This document shows, piece by piece, positions 54,836 to 63,409 of a stretch of 64,000 nucleotides of DNA. The DNA comes from JBBQZO01 sp038207625. Lineage in GTDB: Bacteria; Pseudomonadota; Gammaproteobacteria; Burkholderiales; Burkholderiaceae_D. The stretch spans positions 124,001-188,000 of the forward strand of contig JBBQZO010000006.1 of NCBI GenBank assembly GCA_038207625.1, given 5' to 3'. The position numbers and the translations under genes are program-made. The notes under the pieces are model-generated. The model did no database searches and was not told the DNA's origin. It saw only the letters and a list, made by a program, of their open reading frames with translations. Each line of letters starts with the position of its first letter. Within the stretch, counting starts at the first letter, position 1.

Positions 54836-55702
54836 TTAGAAACAGTGCTCGGGACCGGGGAAGCTGCCGTCCTTGACGGCGCGCACGTAGGCCTCGACGG
54901 CGCCGTCGATGCTGCCCTGACCGTCCATGAAGTTTTTCACGAAGCGCGCCTTGCGGCCGGGGAAAGCGCCCAGCATGTCGTGCATCACCAGCACCTGGCC
55001 GGAGCAGTCGGGGCCGGCGCCGATGCCGATGGTGGGGATCGCTAGCAGCGCGGTGACGTCCTTGCCCAGCGTGGCGGGAATCGCTTCGAGCACGATCAGC
55101 GTGGCGCCGGCCGCTTGCAGCGACAGCGCGTCTGCTTTCAACTGGTCGGCGCTTTCGATGCTCTTGCCCTGCACCTTGTAGCCGCCCAGCTGATGCACCG
55201 ACTGGGGCGTCAAGCCGACGTGGGCGCACACCGGCACCGCGCGCTCGGTGAGGAAACGCACAGTGTCGGCCAGCCAGGCACCGCCTTCGAGCTTGACCAT
55301 GTGGGCGCCGGCCTGGATCAGCAGCACGGCGTTGGCGAACGCCGTTTCGGGCGTCGGGTAGCTGCCGAAGGGCATGTCGGCGATGATCATGGCCGACTTG
55401 TTGCCGCGCGCGACGGCGGCCGTGTGGTAGCCGATTTCGGCCACCGTCACCGGCAGCGTCGAGTTGTGGCCGTTGCAGACCATGCCCAGCGAATCGCCGA
55501 TCAGCAGCACTTCGACGCCGCTGCGGTCCATCAGCGCGGCGAAGCTGGCGTCGTAGCAGGTGAGCATGCTGATCTTGTCGCCGGCCGCGCGCAGCGCATT
55601 GAGCGAGTTGATGGTGATCGCTTTCACGGCCACGGGTTTGACCGGGACGGCGCTGCTGCTGTCGTTGCTGGCCATTTCCTGGCCTTGGATGTATCCGCTC
55701 AT
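54836..55702 (-). CDS. panB: 3-methyl-2-oxobutanoate hydroxymethyltransferase
   Basis: Makes ketopantoate from 2-oxoisovalerate and methylenetetrahydrofolate, the first step to pantothenate and CoA. It has 288 residues. The family blocks are ISMLTCYDASFAALMDRSGVEVLLIGDSLGMV, MPFGSYPTPETAF, MVKLEGGAW, HVGLTPQSVHQLGG and IGAGPDCSGQVLV. The first 25 residues are an extra low-complexity stretch. A repeat-bearing spacer separates it from the upstream DUF486 gene. Confidence 0.95.
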   Translation of the reverse strand: MSGYIQGQEMASNDSSSAVPVKPVAVKAITINSLNALRAAGDKISMLTCYDASFAALMDRSGVEVLLIGDSLGMVCNGHNSTLPVTVAEIGYHTAAVARGNKSAMIIADMPFGSYPTPETAFANAVLLIQAGAHMVKLEGGAWLADTVRFLTERAVPVCAHVGLTPQSVHQLGGYKVQGKSIESADQLKADALSLQAAGATLIVLEAIPATLGKDVTALLAIPTIGIGAGPDCSGQVLVMHDMLGAFPGRKARFVKNFMDGQGSIDGAVEAYVRAVKDGSFPGPEHCF

Positions 55703-55810
55703 TGTGATCCTCTAATATCAAAATTTGCCAACTGGGTCGGTAGACCTTGCATTGGCGCTGACGTCAAATTGCGATACTGGGGGCCGCGTAATCTTCACGG
55801 TACTGCCGCG

Positions 55811-55841
55811 AAAAAAAAGCTCGGCGCCCCCTCTGACCCCA
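55811..55841 (+). repeat. Dispersed repeat, copy B
   Basis: Eight A, then GCTCGGCGCCCC, then CTCTGACCCCA, matching copy A at 45538-45570 (inverse orientation). It lies between panB and DUF486. Confidence 0.7.
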
Positions 55842-55952
55842 GTGTCGCTGGCGCCTCCGGGTCGCTTTGTGTGCGGCTTCGGGACGCCATTCAATTGGTG
55901 TTGGCGGCGATTTGTCGTAGTGTATGCCGGGGCGAGAAATCGTGCTGGCGCC

Positions 55953-56300
55953 CTAACTGCGGAAGATGAAATAGACCGCGCCCACCAGGCACAGACCAGC
56001 CCACAGGTAGTCGAGCTTGAACGGCTGATCCATATACACGATTGCGAACGGCACAAACACCGTCAGCGTGATCGCTTCCTGCATGATCTTCAGTTGCGCC
56101 AGGCTGTACACGGTGTAGCCGATGCGGTTGCCCGGCACCTGCAGCAGGTATTCGAACAGCGCGATGCCCCAGCTGGCCAGCGCGGCGATCCACCAGGCCT
56201 TGCCGGCGAAATTTTTCAGGTGGCCATACCAGGCCACCGTCATGAACACGTTTGACAGCGTCAGCAAGCCGACGGTCTGGACGATCACGGGAATGTGCAT
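55953..56300 (-). CDS. DUF486 family membrane protein
   Basis: A 115-residue inner-membrane protein with four helices, of the DUF486 family (drug/metabolite-transporter-like fold). Visible are NVFMTVAWYGHLKNF, SWGIALFEYLLQVPGNRIGY and a C terminus VGAVYFIFRS. The function is unknown. It starts one base after the folK stop, so it is probably the last gene of the hda operon. Confidence 0.88.
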   Translation of the reverse strand: MHIPVIVQTVGLLTLSNVFMTVAWYGHLKNFAGKAWWIAALASWGIALFEYLLQVPGNRIGYTVYSLAQLKIMQEAITLTVFVPFAIVYMDQPFKLDYLWAGLCLVGAVYFIFRS

Positions 56301-56301
56301 G

Positions 56302-56775
56302 TTAGTCCAGCCGGCTGATCTGCTGGTCGGCCACGCCGGCCAGATAGTTGCGCGCCGCGCCGTGCCCGGGCACCTGCACGTCGGGGGCGATTTCCAGCAG
56401 CGGCAGCAGCACGAAGGCGCGCTCCAGCATGCGCGGATGCGGCACCGTCAGGTGGGGCAGCGCGACGTGCGCGTCGTCGTACAGCAAAATGTCCAGGTCG
56501 AGCGTGCGCGGGGCGTTGCGGTAGGGCCGTTCGCGCCCGTGCGCCAGTTCGATCGCGTGCAGCGCCGCCAGCAGGTCCGGCGCGCTCAAGGTTGTGTCGA
56601 TACAGGCCACGGCGTTGACGTAATCGTCGCCCGACGAGTCGATCGGCGCGCTGCGGTAGTGGTGCGAGTGCGCCAGCAGCGTGCTCGCGTCGATCTGCGC
56701 GATGCGCGCCAGCGCGTCGTCGACGTTGGCGCGCGCGTCACCGAGGTTGGCGCCAATGCCGATGTAGGCAATCAT
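56302..56775 (-). CDS. folK: 2-amino-4-hydroxy-6-hydroxymethyldihydropteridine pyrophosphokinase
   Basis: Transfers pyrophosphate from ATP to hydroxymethyldihydropterin in folate synthesis. It has 157 residues. The signature RTLDLDILLYDD (about 95-106) binds magnesium and ATP, with YIGIGANLGD at the start and PHPRMLERAFVLLPL later. Its start overlaps the stop of pcnB by four bases (ATGA), so it is coupled to pcnB. Confidence 0.95.
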   Translation of the reverse strand: MIAYIGIGANLGDARANVDDALARIAQIDASTLLAHSHHYRSAPIDSSGDDYVNAVACIDTTLSAPDLLAALHAIELAHGRERPYRNAPRTLDLDILLYDDAHVALPHLTVPHPRMLERAFVLLPLLEIAPDVQVPGHGAARNYLAGVADQQISRLD

Positions 56776-58139
56776 TCGCCGCCGGTGCTGCCGGTCGTTT
56801 CGGTTTTGCGCCCGGCGCGGCGCGGCGCGCGCTTGCGCTTGGCCGGGCCGTTGCTGGCAGCGCCCGGCGCCGGGCTGGCCAGCAGCGTGTCGCGCTGTTC
56901 GGCGTCCGCTTCGTAGAACGCGGTCCACCATTCGCCCAGTTCGGCGTCGATCTCGCCCGAGGCGCAGCGCAGCAGCAGGAAGTCGTAGCCGGCCCGAAAG
57001 CGCAGGTGTTCGAGCAGCTTGTATGGGGTCTTGCCGATGCGCCGTTCAAAGCGCGGCTGCAGCGACCAGATGTCACGCATGTCGGCGCCGATCTTGCGTT
57101 GCAGCGCCAGTTTTTCGGACTGCGAATCGAGCACGTCGTCGGCCGCCAGGTGCAGCGCGGGAATCGACGCTTCGCCGGCCGCTTTGTAGGCGGTCCACTT
57201 TTCCAGCACCTGATGCCACAGCAGCGAGGCAAACAGGAAGCTTGGCGAGACGGTCTTGCCGGCGTTGATGCGCTCGTCCGTCGAGGCCAGCGCCAGCGTG
57301 ACGAACTTGATGCCCAGCGGCTGTTCCAGCACCACGTCAAGCAGCGGCAGCAGGCCGTGATGCAGACCCTGCTCGCGCAGTTGCTGCAAACAGGCCAGCG
57401 CGTGTCCGCTCATCAAGAGCTTGAGCATCTCGTCGAACACGCGCGGTGCCGGCACGTTGTTGATCAAGGGCGCCATCACGACGATCGGTTCGCGCGTGGA
57501 TGGTTCGATGGTGAACTTGAGCTTGGCGGCAAAGCGCACCACGCGCAGCATGCGCACCGGGTCTTCGCGGTAGCGCGCTTCGGGCACGCCGATGATGCGC
57601 AGCGTCTTGTCGCGGATGTCGGCGATGCCGCCGTGGTAGTCCAGCACCTGCTGGTTGGACGGGTCGTAATACATCGCGTTGATGGTGAAGTCGCGCCGCA
57701 TCGCATCTTCGTGCTGGGGGCCGAAGTTGTTATCGCGCAGCACGCGCCCGTGTTCATCCTTGGGCGCGGTCGATTCGCCGGCGCCGCGGAAGGTGGTCAC
57801 CTCCAGCAGGTCCTGGCCGAACATCACGTGCACGATCTGGAAGCGCTTGCCGATGATGAAGGCGCGCCGGAACAGCCGTTTCACCTGTTCGGGCGTGGCG
57901 TTGGTGGCGATGTCGAAGTCTTTCGGTTTCACGCCCAGCAGCAGGTCGCGCACCGCGCCGCCCACGACAAACGCCTTGAAGCCGGCCTCCTGCAAGGACG
58001 AGGTCACGCGCAGCGCGTTCGACGACACCAGTTTCGGGTCGATCTTGTGTTCGAGCGGACCGAGGATGACGGGCTCGCTGGCGTCGCGCACTGGCGCGTC
58101 TTTGACGCCGAGGATCTTGCGGATGAATTTTTTAATCAT
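56772..58139 (-). CDS. pcnB: Poly(A) polymerase I
   Basis: Adds 3' poly(A) tails to RNA and so marks it for decay. It has 455 residues. The nucleotidyltransferase motif is VVGGAVRDLLLGVKPKDFDIATNATPEQ with the catalytic aspartates in DFD; FRRAFIIGKRFQIVHV and RDFTINAMYYD follow. The C-terminal tail is Arg/Lys-rich (KRKRAPRRAGRK), as in E. coli PcnB. It overlaps the HAD gene by 8 bp upstream and folK downstream. Confidence 0.95.
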   Translation of the reverse strand: MIKKFIRKILGVKDAPVRDASEPVILGPLEHKIDPKLVSSNALRVTSSLQEAGFKAFVVGGAVRDLLLGVKPKDFDIATNATPEQVKRLFRRAFIIGKRFQIVHVMFGQDLLEVTTFRGAGESTAPKDEHGRVLRDNNFGPQHEDAMRRDFTINAMYYDPSNQQVLDYHGGIADIRDKTLRIIGVPEARYREDPVRMLRVVRFAAKLKFTIEPSTREPIVVMAPLINNVPAPRVFDEMLKLLMSGHALACLQQLREQGLHHGLLPLLDVVLEQPLGIKFVTLALASTDERINAGKTVSPSFLFASLLWHQVLEKWTAYKAAGEASIPALHLAADDVLDSQSEKLALQRKIGADMRDIWSLQPRFERRIGKTPYKLLEHLRFRAGYDFLLLRCASGEIDAELGEWWTAFYEADAEQRDTLLASPAPGAASNGPAKRKRAPRRAGRKTETTGSTGGE

Positions 58140-58806
58140 TGAATAGGGTCAGTGAGGGCCAGCCAAGTTTGCTTGCGTGCGTTGCCAGTGCGGCGTTGGG
58201 ATTGGTCGCTACCGGGTGGGTGACGACCGACAGGAGGGGAATGTCGTTGTGTGAATCGCTGTAGAAATGGCTGCTCGCGAAATCCTGCAGGCGCTTGTCC
58301 ATGCCGGCCAGCCAGGCGTGGGTGTGCACCACCTTGCCGGCACCCGAGGTGGGGCTGCCCAGCAGCTTGCCGGTCAGGTTGCCGTGCGCGTCTTCTTCCG
58401 GCACGGCGGCGATCAGATGCTGCACGCCCAGCGCGGCGGCGATCGGCGCGGTGACGTAGCGGTTGGTGGCGGTGATGATGGCCACCAGGTCGCCCGCGTC
58501 GATATGCTGTTGCAGCAGCGCGCGCGCCTGCGGCAAAATCGCCGGTGTGATCACCTCGCGCATGAACTGCGCGTGCATCGCGTCGAGCTCCTTGCGTGGG
58601 AATTTGGCCAGCGTGCCCAGTGCGAATTCCAGGTATTCGACCGGGTCGAGCGTGCCGGCCTGGTACTGGGCATAGAAATCGTCGTTGCGGCGCGCGAATT
58701 CGGTGGCGTCGACGGCGCCGATGCGCACCAAAAATTCACCCCATTCGTGATCGGAGTCGATCGGCAGCAGCGTGTGGTCGAGGTCAAACAGGGCGAGATT
58801 GTTCAT
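58132..58806 (-). CDS. HAD-IB phosphatase
   Basis: A 224-residue phosphatase of the SerB-like HAD-IB group. The nucleophile is in LFDLDHTLLP (DxD motif near residue 8), the second motif is ITATNRY and the third is SDSHNDIPLL, with a helical cap between them. The substrate is not known. It overlaps hda by four bases and pcnB by eight. Confidence 0.9.
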   Translation of the reverse strand: MNNLALFDLDHTLLPIDSDHEWGEFLVRIGAVDATEFARRNDDFYAQYQAGTLDPVEYLEFALGTLAKFPRKELDAMHAQFMREVITPAILPQARALLQQHIDAGDLVAIITATNRYVTAPIAAALGVQHLIAAVPEEDAHGNLTGKLLGSPTSGAGKVVHTHAWLAGMDKRLQDFASSHFYSDSHNDIPLLSVVTHPVATNPNAALATHASKLGWPSLTLFND

Positions 58807-59471
58807 TCTTTTGCTTCCGCCTGCAACAGGTCGCGCAGCAAGGGCAGCGTCACAGGGCGTTGGGTTTCCAGGGAATATTGATCGAGCGCGTCCAGCATGG
58901 TCGACAGGGAGCGCATGTCGCGCTGAAAGTGGGACAGCAGGTAGGGTAACACGGCGGCCGACAGCGTCAAGCCGCGCGCCTCGGCGGCATGGGTCAGCGC
59001 GGCGATCTTCTCCTCGTCGGACAGGCCGTGGATCTGGTAGATCAGGCCCCAGCCCATGCGCGTGCGCAGGTCCTCGCGCACCGGCAGCACGGCCGGCGGC
59101 ACCGAGCCGGTCGACACCATGAAGGCGCCGTGTTCGCGGATCTGGTTGAACAGCGCGAAGGCGTTGATCTGCGCCTCGGGCGAGAGTTTGTTGCAGTCGT
59201 CGAGCAGGTACAGGCTGATCTCGGGCACGTACACGAAGGCCGCGTCGGGCGCGTCGGGACCGATGTAGCGCGAACCGGGCGTGGCCGCCAGCGCCTCGAG
59301 CAGGTGGGTTTTGCCGGCGGCGGCCTCGCCCCACAGGTAGGCGAAGTGTTCGCGCGCGCTGCGCTCGGCGAACTGGTGCATCAGGTGCGCCAGTTCGGCA
59401 TTTTGTCCCACCTCGAAGGTGTCCAGGCTGTGCGCCTGCTCTGCCCCCAAATCGAGCACCAGTTGTTTCAT
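58803..59471 (-). CDS. hda: DnaA regulatory inactivator Hda
   Basis: Works with the beta clamp to make DnaA hydrolyse ATP, preventing extra initiation. It has 222 residues and an AAA+ fold close to DnaA. The clamp-binding motif QLVLDL is at the very N terminus. Walker A is degenerate (GEAAAGKTH) and Walker B is LLDDCNK. It heads an overlapping operon hda-HAD-pcnB-folK-DUF486, the normal betaproteobacterial order next to an AI-2E-type permease and purM. Confidence 0.93.
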   Translation of the reverse strand: MKQLVLDLGAEQAHSLDTFEVGQNAELAHLMHQFAERSAREHFAYLWGEAAAGKTHLLEALAATPGSRYIGPDAPDAAFVYVPEISLYLLDDCNKLSPEAQINAFALFNQIREHGAFMVSTGSVPPAVLPVREDLRTRMGWGLIYQIHGLSDEEKIAALTHAAEARGLTLSAAVLPYLLSHFQRDMRSLSTMLDALDQYSLETQRPVTLPLLRDLLQAEAKE

Positions 59472-59504
59472 GGCGTTCGCCCTATACTCGTAATGTTGTC
59501 TGCA

Positions 59505-60587
59505 TCACGCATTATAGAAGGTGGAGCGCAAGTAGTGGCGACGAAGGTGTTTGAAGGCCACCATCAGGATCGCCGAGGTGGGCAATGCCAGCAGCACGCC
59601 GACGAAGCCGAACAGCTGGCCGAAGGCGAGCAGGGCGAAGATTACCGCCAAGGGATTCAAGCCGATGCGCTCGCCCACCAGGCGCGGCGTGAGGAAAAAG
59701 CCTTCGATGATCTGGCCGGCGCCGTAGATGATGGCCACCGAGATCAAGCCGTGCCAGTCGGAAAACTGCAGCACGGCGGCGATCAGCGCCAGGATCAGGC
59801 CCAGCCCGAAGCCCAGATAGGGAATGAACACCAACAGGCCGGTCAGGATGCCCACCGGCAGCGCCACGTCGAAGCCGGCGATGGTCAGGCCGACCGAGTA
59901 GTACACCGCCAGCACCAGCATCACCAGCAACTGGCCGCGCAGATACTGGGCCAGCAGCTGGTCGACTTCGTTGGCCATCGCGATGGTTTGCTCGACCCAG
60001 CGGCGCGGCACGGCGCCGGCCACGCGCCCGAGCATCGAGTGCCAGTCCAGCAGCAGGTAGAACAGCACCACCGGGATCAGGATCAGCGTGGCGATCCAAC
60101 CCAGCACGGCAGTGCCGCCGACCCGCACCGAGGACAGCACGGCGCGTCCGATTTCCTCGCCGCTGGCGGCCATTTGCTGCGACAGCATGGTTTTGATGCC
60201 GCTGCCGTCAAGTTGCACGTGGATGCCCATGTCGAGCAGCTTGGGCGTGAGCCAGCTGTCCAATTTGGCCAGGAACTGGGGGATTTGCGCCTGCAGCAAG
60301 GGACTCTCTTTTTGTAGCACCGGCACCACGATCAGCACCAGCGCCGACACGCCCGCCAGGAACAGCAGCACGACGACGACCACGGCCAGCACGCGCGGCA
60401 CGCCGAAGCGCCCGAAGTGCAGCTGATCGAGGTAGTCGACCCCCGGATTCAAGGCGTAGGCGAGGATGGCGGCGGCAATAAACGGGGTCAGCACGGGGCC
60501 CAGCGCGTACAGCAAGACCAGAAATGCCAGCCAGATCGCTACCCAAAATGCCGTTTGCTTTTGTTCTTGCGTCAGGGGGAATGGCAT
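59505..60587 (-). CDS. AI-2E/PerM-family permease
   Basis: A 360-residue inner-membrane protein of the AI-2E family exporter/permease type. Helices lie near 15-48, 65-88, 155-180, 205-230, 235-262, 270-290 and 305-340. GVDYLDQLHFGR, the long periplasmic segment and GILTGLLVFIPYLGFGLG are family features. The role is not known with certainty. It is divergent from purM, with a shared intergenic promoter region. Confidence 0.88.
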   Translation of the reverse strand: MPFPLTQEQKQTAFWVAIWLAFLVLLYALGPVLTPFIAAAILAYALNPGVDYLDQLHFGRFGVPRVLAVVVVVLLFLAGVSALVLIVVPVLQKESPLLQAQIPQFLAKLDSWLTPKLLDMGIHVQLDGSGIKTMLSQQMAASGEEIGRAVLSSVRVGGTAVLGWIATLILIPVVLFYLLLDWHSMLGRVAGAVPRRWVEQTIAMANEVDQLLAQYLRGQLLVMLVLAVYYSVGLTIAGFDVALPVGILTGLLVFIPYLGFGLGLILALIAAVLQFSDWHGLISVAIIYGAGQIIEGFFLTPRLVGERIGLNPLAVIFALLAFGQLFGFVGVLLALPTSAILMVAFKHLRRHYLRSTFYNA

Positions 60588-60724
60588 GTATTTGTTTTTT
60601 ATCTGCGTTAAAAAGGTGGATGGACGGGTCAGTTTGATAAAATAGCGGATTGACCGTGGCCGCGCATGCGCGTGCCGTTCGGCCTGTCGCCTTCTATTTT
60701 ACCGCCTCCGCTGCCAAATACACC

Positions 60725-61768
60725 ATGAGCCACCCTTCTAAAGTTTCCCTTTCCTACCGCGATGCCGGTGTCGATATCGATGCGGGCGATGCGCTGGTCG
60801 AAGCGATCAAGCCGTTTGCCAAGCGCACCATGCGCGAAGGCGTGATGGGCGGCCTCGGCGGTTTCGGCGCCATGTTCGAGATCAGCAAGAAGTACAAGGA
60901 ACCCGTGCTGGTGTCCGGCACCGACGGCGTGGGCACCAAGCTCAAGCTCGCGTTTGAACTCAATCGCCACGACACGGTCGGCATCGACCTGGTCGCCATG
61001 AGCGTCAACGACATCCTGGTGCAGGGCGCCGAGCCGCTGTTCTTCCTCGACTACTTCGCCTGCGGCAAGCTCGACGTGGCCACCGCCACCGACGTCATCA
61101 AGGGCGTGGCCAAGGGCTGCGAACTGGCCGGTTGCGCGCTGATCGGCGGCGAAACGGCGGAAATGCCAAGCATGTATCCGGCCGGCGAATACGACCTGGC
61201 CGGTTTTGCCGTGGGCGCTGTCGAAAAATCGAAGATCATCGACGGCACCAAAATCGCCCCGGGCGACGTGGTGCTGGGCCTGGCCTCGTCGGGCGTGCAC
61301 TCGAACGGTTATTCGCTGGTGCGCAAGATCATCGAGGTGGCCAAGCCGGACCTCGATGGCGACTTCCACGGCCGCAAACTGGCCGACGTGCTGATGGAGC
61401 CAACGCGCATCTACGTCAAGCCGCTGCTGGCGCTGATGGACACGATGGAAGTCAAAGGCATGGTCCACATCACCGGCGGCGGTCTGGTGGAAAACATTCC
61501 GCGCGTGCTGCAGCCTGGCCTGGTGGCCGAGCTGGTGGCCAGCAGCTGGACCATGCCGCCGCTGTTCCACTGGCTGCAAGAACATGGCGGCGTGGCTGAC
61601 GCCGAGATGCACCGCGTGTTCAACTGCGGCATCGGCATGGTGGTGATCGTGGCGGCCGAATTGGCCGACGCGGCCTTCGCGCAGCTGACGGCGGCCGGCG
61701 AAACTGTGTCGCGCGTGGGCACCATCCGCGCCCGCGTGGGCGACGAGCACCAGACCACCGTCATCTAA
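60725..61768 (+). CDS. purM: Phosphoribosylformylglycinamidine cyclo-ligase
   Basis: Forms aminoimidazole ribotide in purine synthesis (AIR synthetase). It has 347 residues. SLSYRDAGVDIDAGDALV, GTDGVGTKLKLAFELN, CALIGGETAEMPSMYPAGEYDLAGFAVG and LGLASSGVHSNGYSLVRK mark the two ATP-grasp-like PurM halves. The ATG at 60725 has no clear ribosome site; a GATAAAAT about 90 bp upstream is a possible -10. A strong terminator follows. Confidence 0.97.
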   Translation: MSHPSKVSLSYRDAGVDIDAGDALVEAIKPFAKRTMREGVMGGLGGFGAMFEISKKYKEPVLVSGTDGVGTKLKLAFELNRHDTVGIDLVAMSVNDILVQGAEPLFFLDYFACGKLDVATATDVIKGVAKGCELAGCALIGGETAEMPSMYPAGEYDLAGFAVGAVEKSKIIDGTKIAPGDVVLGLASSGVHSNGYSLVRKIIEVAKPDLDGDFHGRKLADVLMEPTRIYVKPLLALMDTMEVKGMVHITGGGLVENIPRVLQPGLVAELVASSWTMPPLFHWLQEHGGVADAEMHRVFNCGIGMVVIVAAELADAAFAQLTAAGETVSRVGTIRARVGDEHQTTVI

Positions 61769-61788
61769 AGTAGCTTCGCACTCAACAG

Positions 61789-61822
61789 CGGCGCCCCGGT
61801 TCACGCCGGCGCGCCGTTTTTT
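61789..61822 (+). terminator. Rho-independent terminator after purM
   Basis: CGGCGCCCCGG (61789-61799) pairs with CCGGCGCGCCG (61806-61816), 10 of 11 bp, around a 6-nt loop, followed by six T (61817-61822). Confidence 0.85.
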
Positions 61823-61886
61823 ATGTGCGCCGACGCCGGGTCGCAAGCACGCCAATAGGGGGCGAAGCGGTCGCCCGGCGACACGG

Positions 61887-63029
61887 TTACGCGGCGTTTG
61901 CCGCCAGACGCGGCAGACACAGCGTAAATATTGTGCCATCGGCGACGCTGGACACGACGTCGAGCGTGCCGCCGTGGGCGCTGGCGATTTCGTGTGCCAC
62001 GAACAGGCCCAGCCCCATGCTAGTGCGGGGGCGCATGTCGTCCTCGGCGTCCTTGGACAGCTGGACCAGCGGCGTGAAGATGATCGCCAAAGCATCGGCG
62101 TCGATTGGCTCTCCCTGATGGCACACGGCCAGCGTGATCGTGTCGACCTCGCCATGTGCGTGCAGCGTGATCGGCGCGCCCGGCGTGCCGTAGCGCACGG
62201 CGTTGGCGAGCAGGTTGGCGATCAGCTGGTGCAGGCGCACCTGGTCGAACTGGCCGGTCAGCGCGCCATCGGCGCTGAAAACGAAGTGCGCTGCCGGGTG
62301 CGCCGCCTGGGCCGATTCGATGGTCTGCGCGCACACCGTCGCCAGGTCGACGGGCAGGAGCGTGAGAGGCATGGCACCGCCCAGTTGCGCCTGACTATAG
62401 CTGAGCAAGTCGTCGACCATGCACGACATCAGGCGCGCGTTGCGCTGCACGCGCTGGCCCAGTTGCGTCGCCTGATCGGGCGCCAGGGTCGGCTGGCCCA
62501 GCATCTGGCCGGCCATCCCCATCGCCGCCAAGGGCGCGCGCAGGTCGTGTCCCAGAATGGCCAGGAACATGTCGCGCGCGCGCTCCGCTCTGGCCGAATA
62601 GGTGACCACCGATTCGGCCAGCGACTGGTCGATCGCTTCATTAAAGCGGATCATTTCGTACGTTGTGGTGGGCGTCATCTGGGTCACCTTGGGCAGCCAG
62701 AGGCGCAGCACTGTGGCGCGCAAGGCGCGAAATTCCGCGCTTAGCTGGAGCAGCGAAAAGTCGCTGGCCTGGCGCATCGAGCCATGGATCGATGCCGCGC
62801 TCGGCTTGCCCCGCGTCTCGGGCGCCTGACCTTGCGATTTTTCAAATTGTTTCGCCGGGTTCTGCCACGACTCGATGTCCAGGGCGATCGCCTGCAACAT
62901 GGGTTTGGCATGGTCGCGCAGCGCCGGCGCCGACATCGTCTCCGCAGCCGGGGTCTGGGTCAGCGCGAACGATTCCCACTCGCTGATGATCTCGTCCAGA
63001 TGGGTATTGATAAACTGGGATAGGCGCAT
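61887..63029 (-). CDS. Sensor histidine kinase with RsbRD-like N-terminal domain
   Basis: A 380-residue soluble kinase. Residues about 1-150 form a helical sensor domain like RsbRD_N (FINTHLDEIISEWESFA start). The phosphorylated histidine is H161 in LGHDLRAPLA. The ATPase domain has LLANAVRYG (N box), a G1-like box and TSMGLGLFVAHEIASAHGGTLDV (G2). I chose the ATG at 63029, with AGGA 6 nt upstream; no response regulator is adjacent. The signal is unknown. Confidence 0.85.
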   Translation of the reverse strand: MRLSQFINTHLDEIISEWESFALTQTPAAETMSAPALRDHAKPMLQAIALDIESWQNPAKQFEKSQGQAPETRGKPSAASIHGSMRQASDFSLLQLSAEFRALRATVLRLWLPKVTQMTPTTTYEMIRFNEAIDQSLAESVVTYSARAERARDMFLAILGHDLRAPLAAMGMAGQMLGQPTLAPDQATQLGQRVQRNARLMSCMVDDLLSYSQAQLGGAMPLTLLPVDLATVCAQTIESAQAAHPAAHFVFSADGALTGQFDQVRLHQLIANLLANAVRYGTPGAPITLHAHGEVDTITLAVCHQGEPIDADALAIIFTPLVQLSKDAEDDMRPRTSMGLGLFVAHEIASAHGGTLDVVSSVADGTIFTLCLPRLAANAA

Positions 63030-63409
63030 GGTCATTCCTGGTGGGCGGCAGATCGAGGTGGCCTTCGTCGCCGAGGGGCGCGTCGATTGTACACCTGTTT
63101 CCATGAGGCATTCCGCGCTTGCCATGCGCCTTGCAGCAGTCAGGCGCGCGATGCGGGGACCGTTGACGCGCCCAGACGAGGCGCCCGTTGTGCGTGCCGG
63201 CTTGGTCGACACAGCACGATCGCCGGTGAATCCGCGGCGCCACATGCCAATTGGCGCCAGCAGCACAGCGTAACGGGACTGGGAAAGCGCGCGTGCCTGG
63301 CCAGTCGCACCGGGAGCGCGGGTGCAAGGCGAGGGGCATGGTGTGTCGTCGTGGGACCGTGCGCCCGTGCCGACCAGACCCGCGGCGGGCATGCGGGTGC
63401 GCAGCGCGC
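63030..63409. other. Intergenic stretch, no clear gene
   Basis: About 380 bp between the sensor kinase and the broken hydrolase. Several frames cross it but no protein-like product or ribosome site was seen. Confidence 0.4.
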
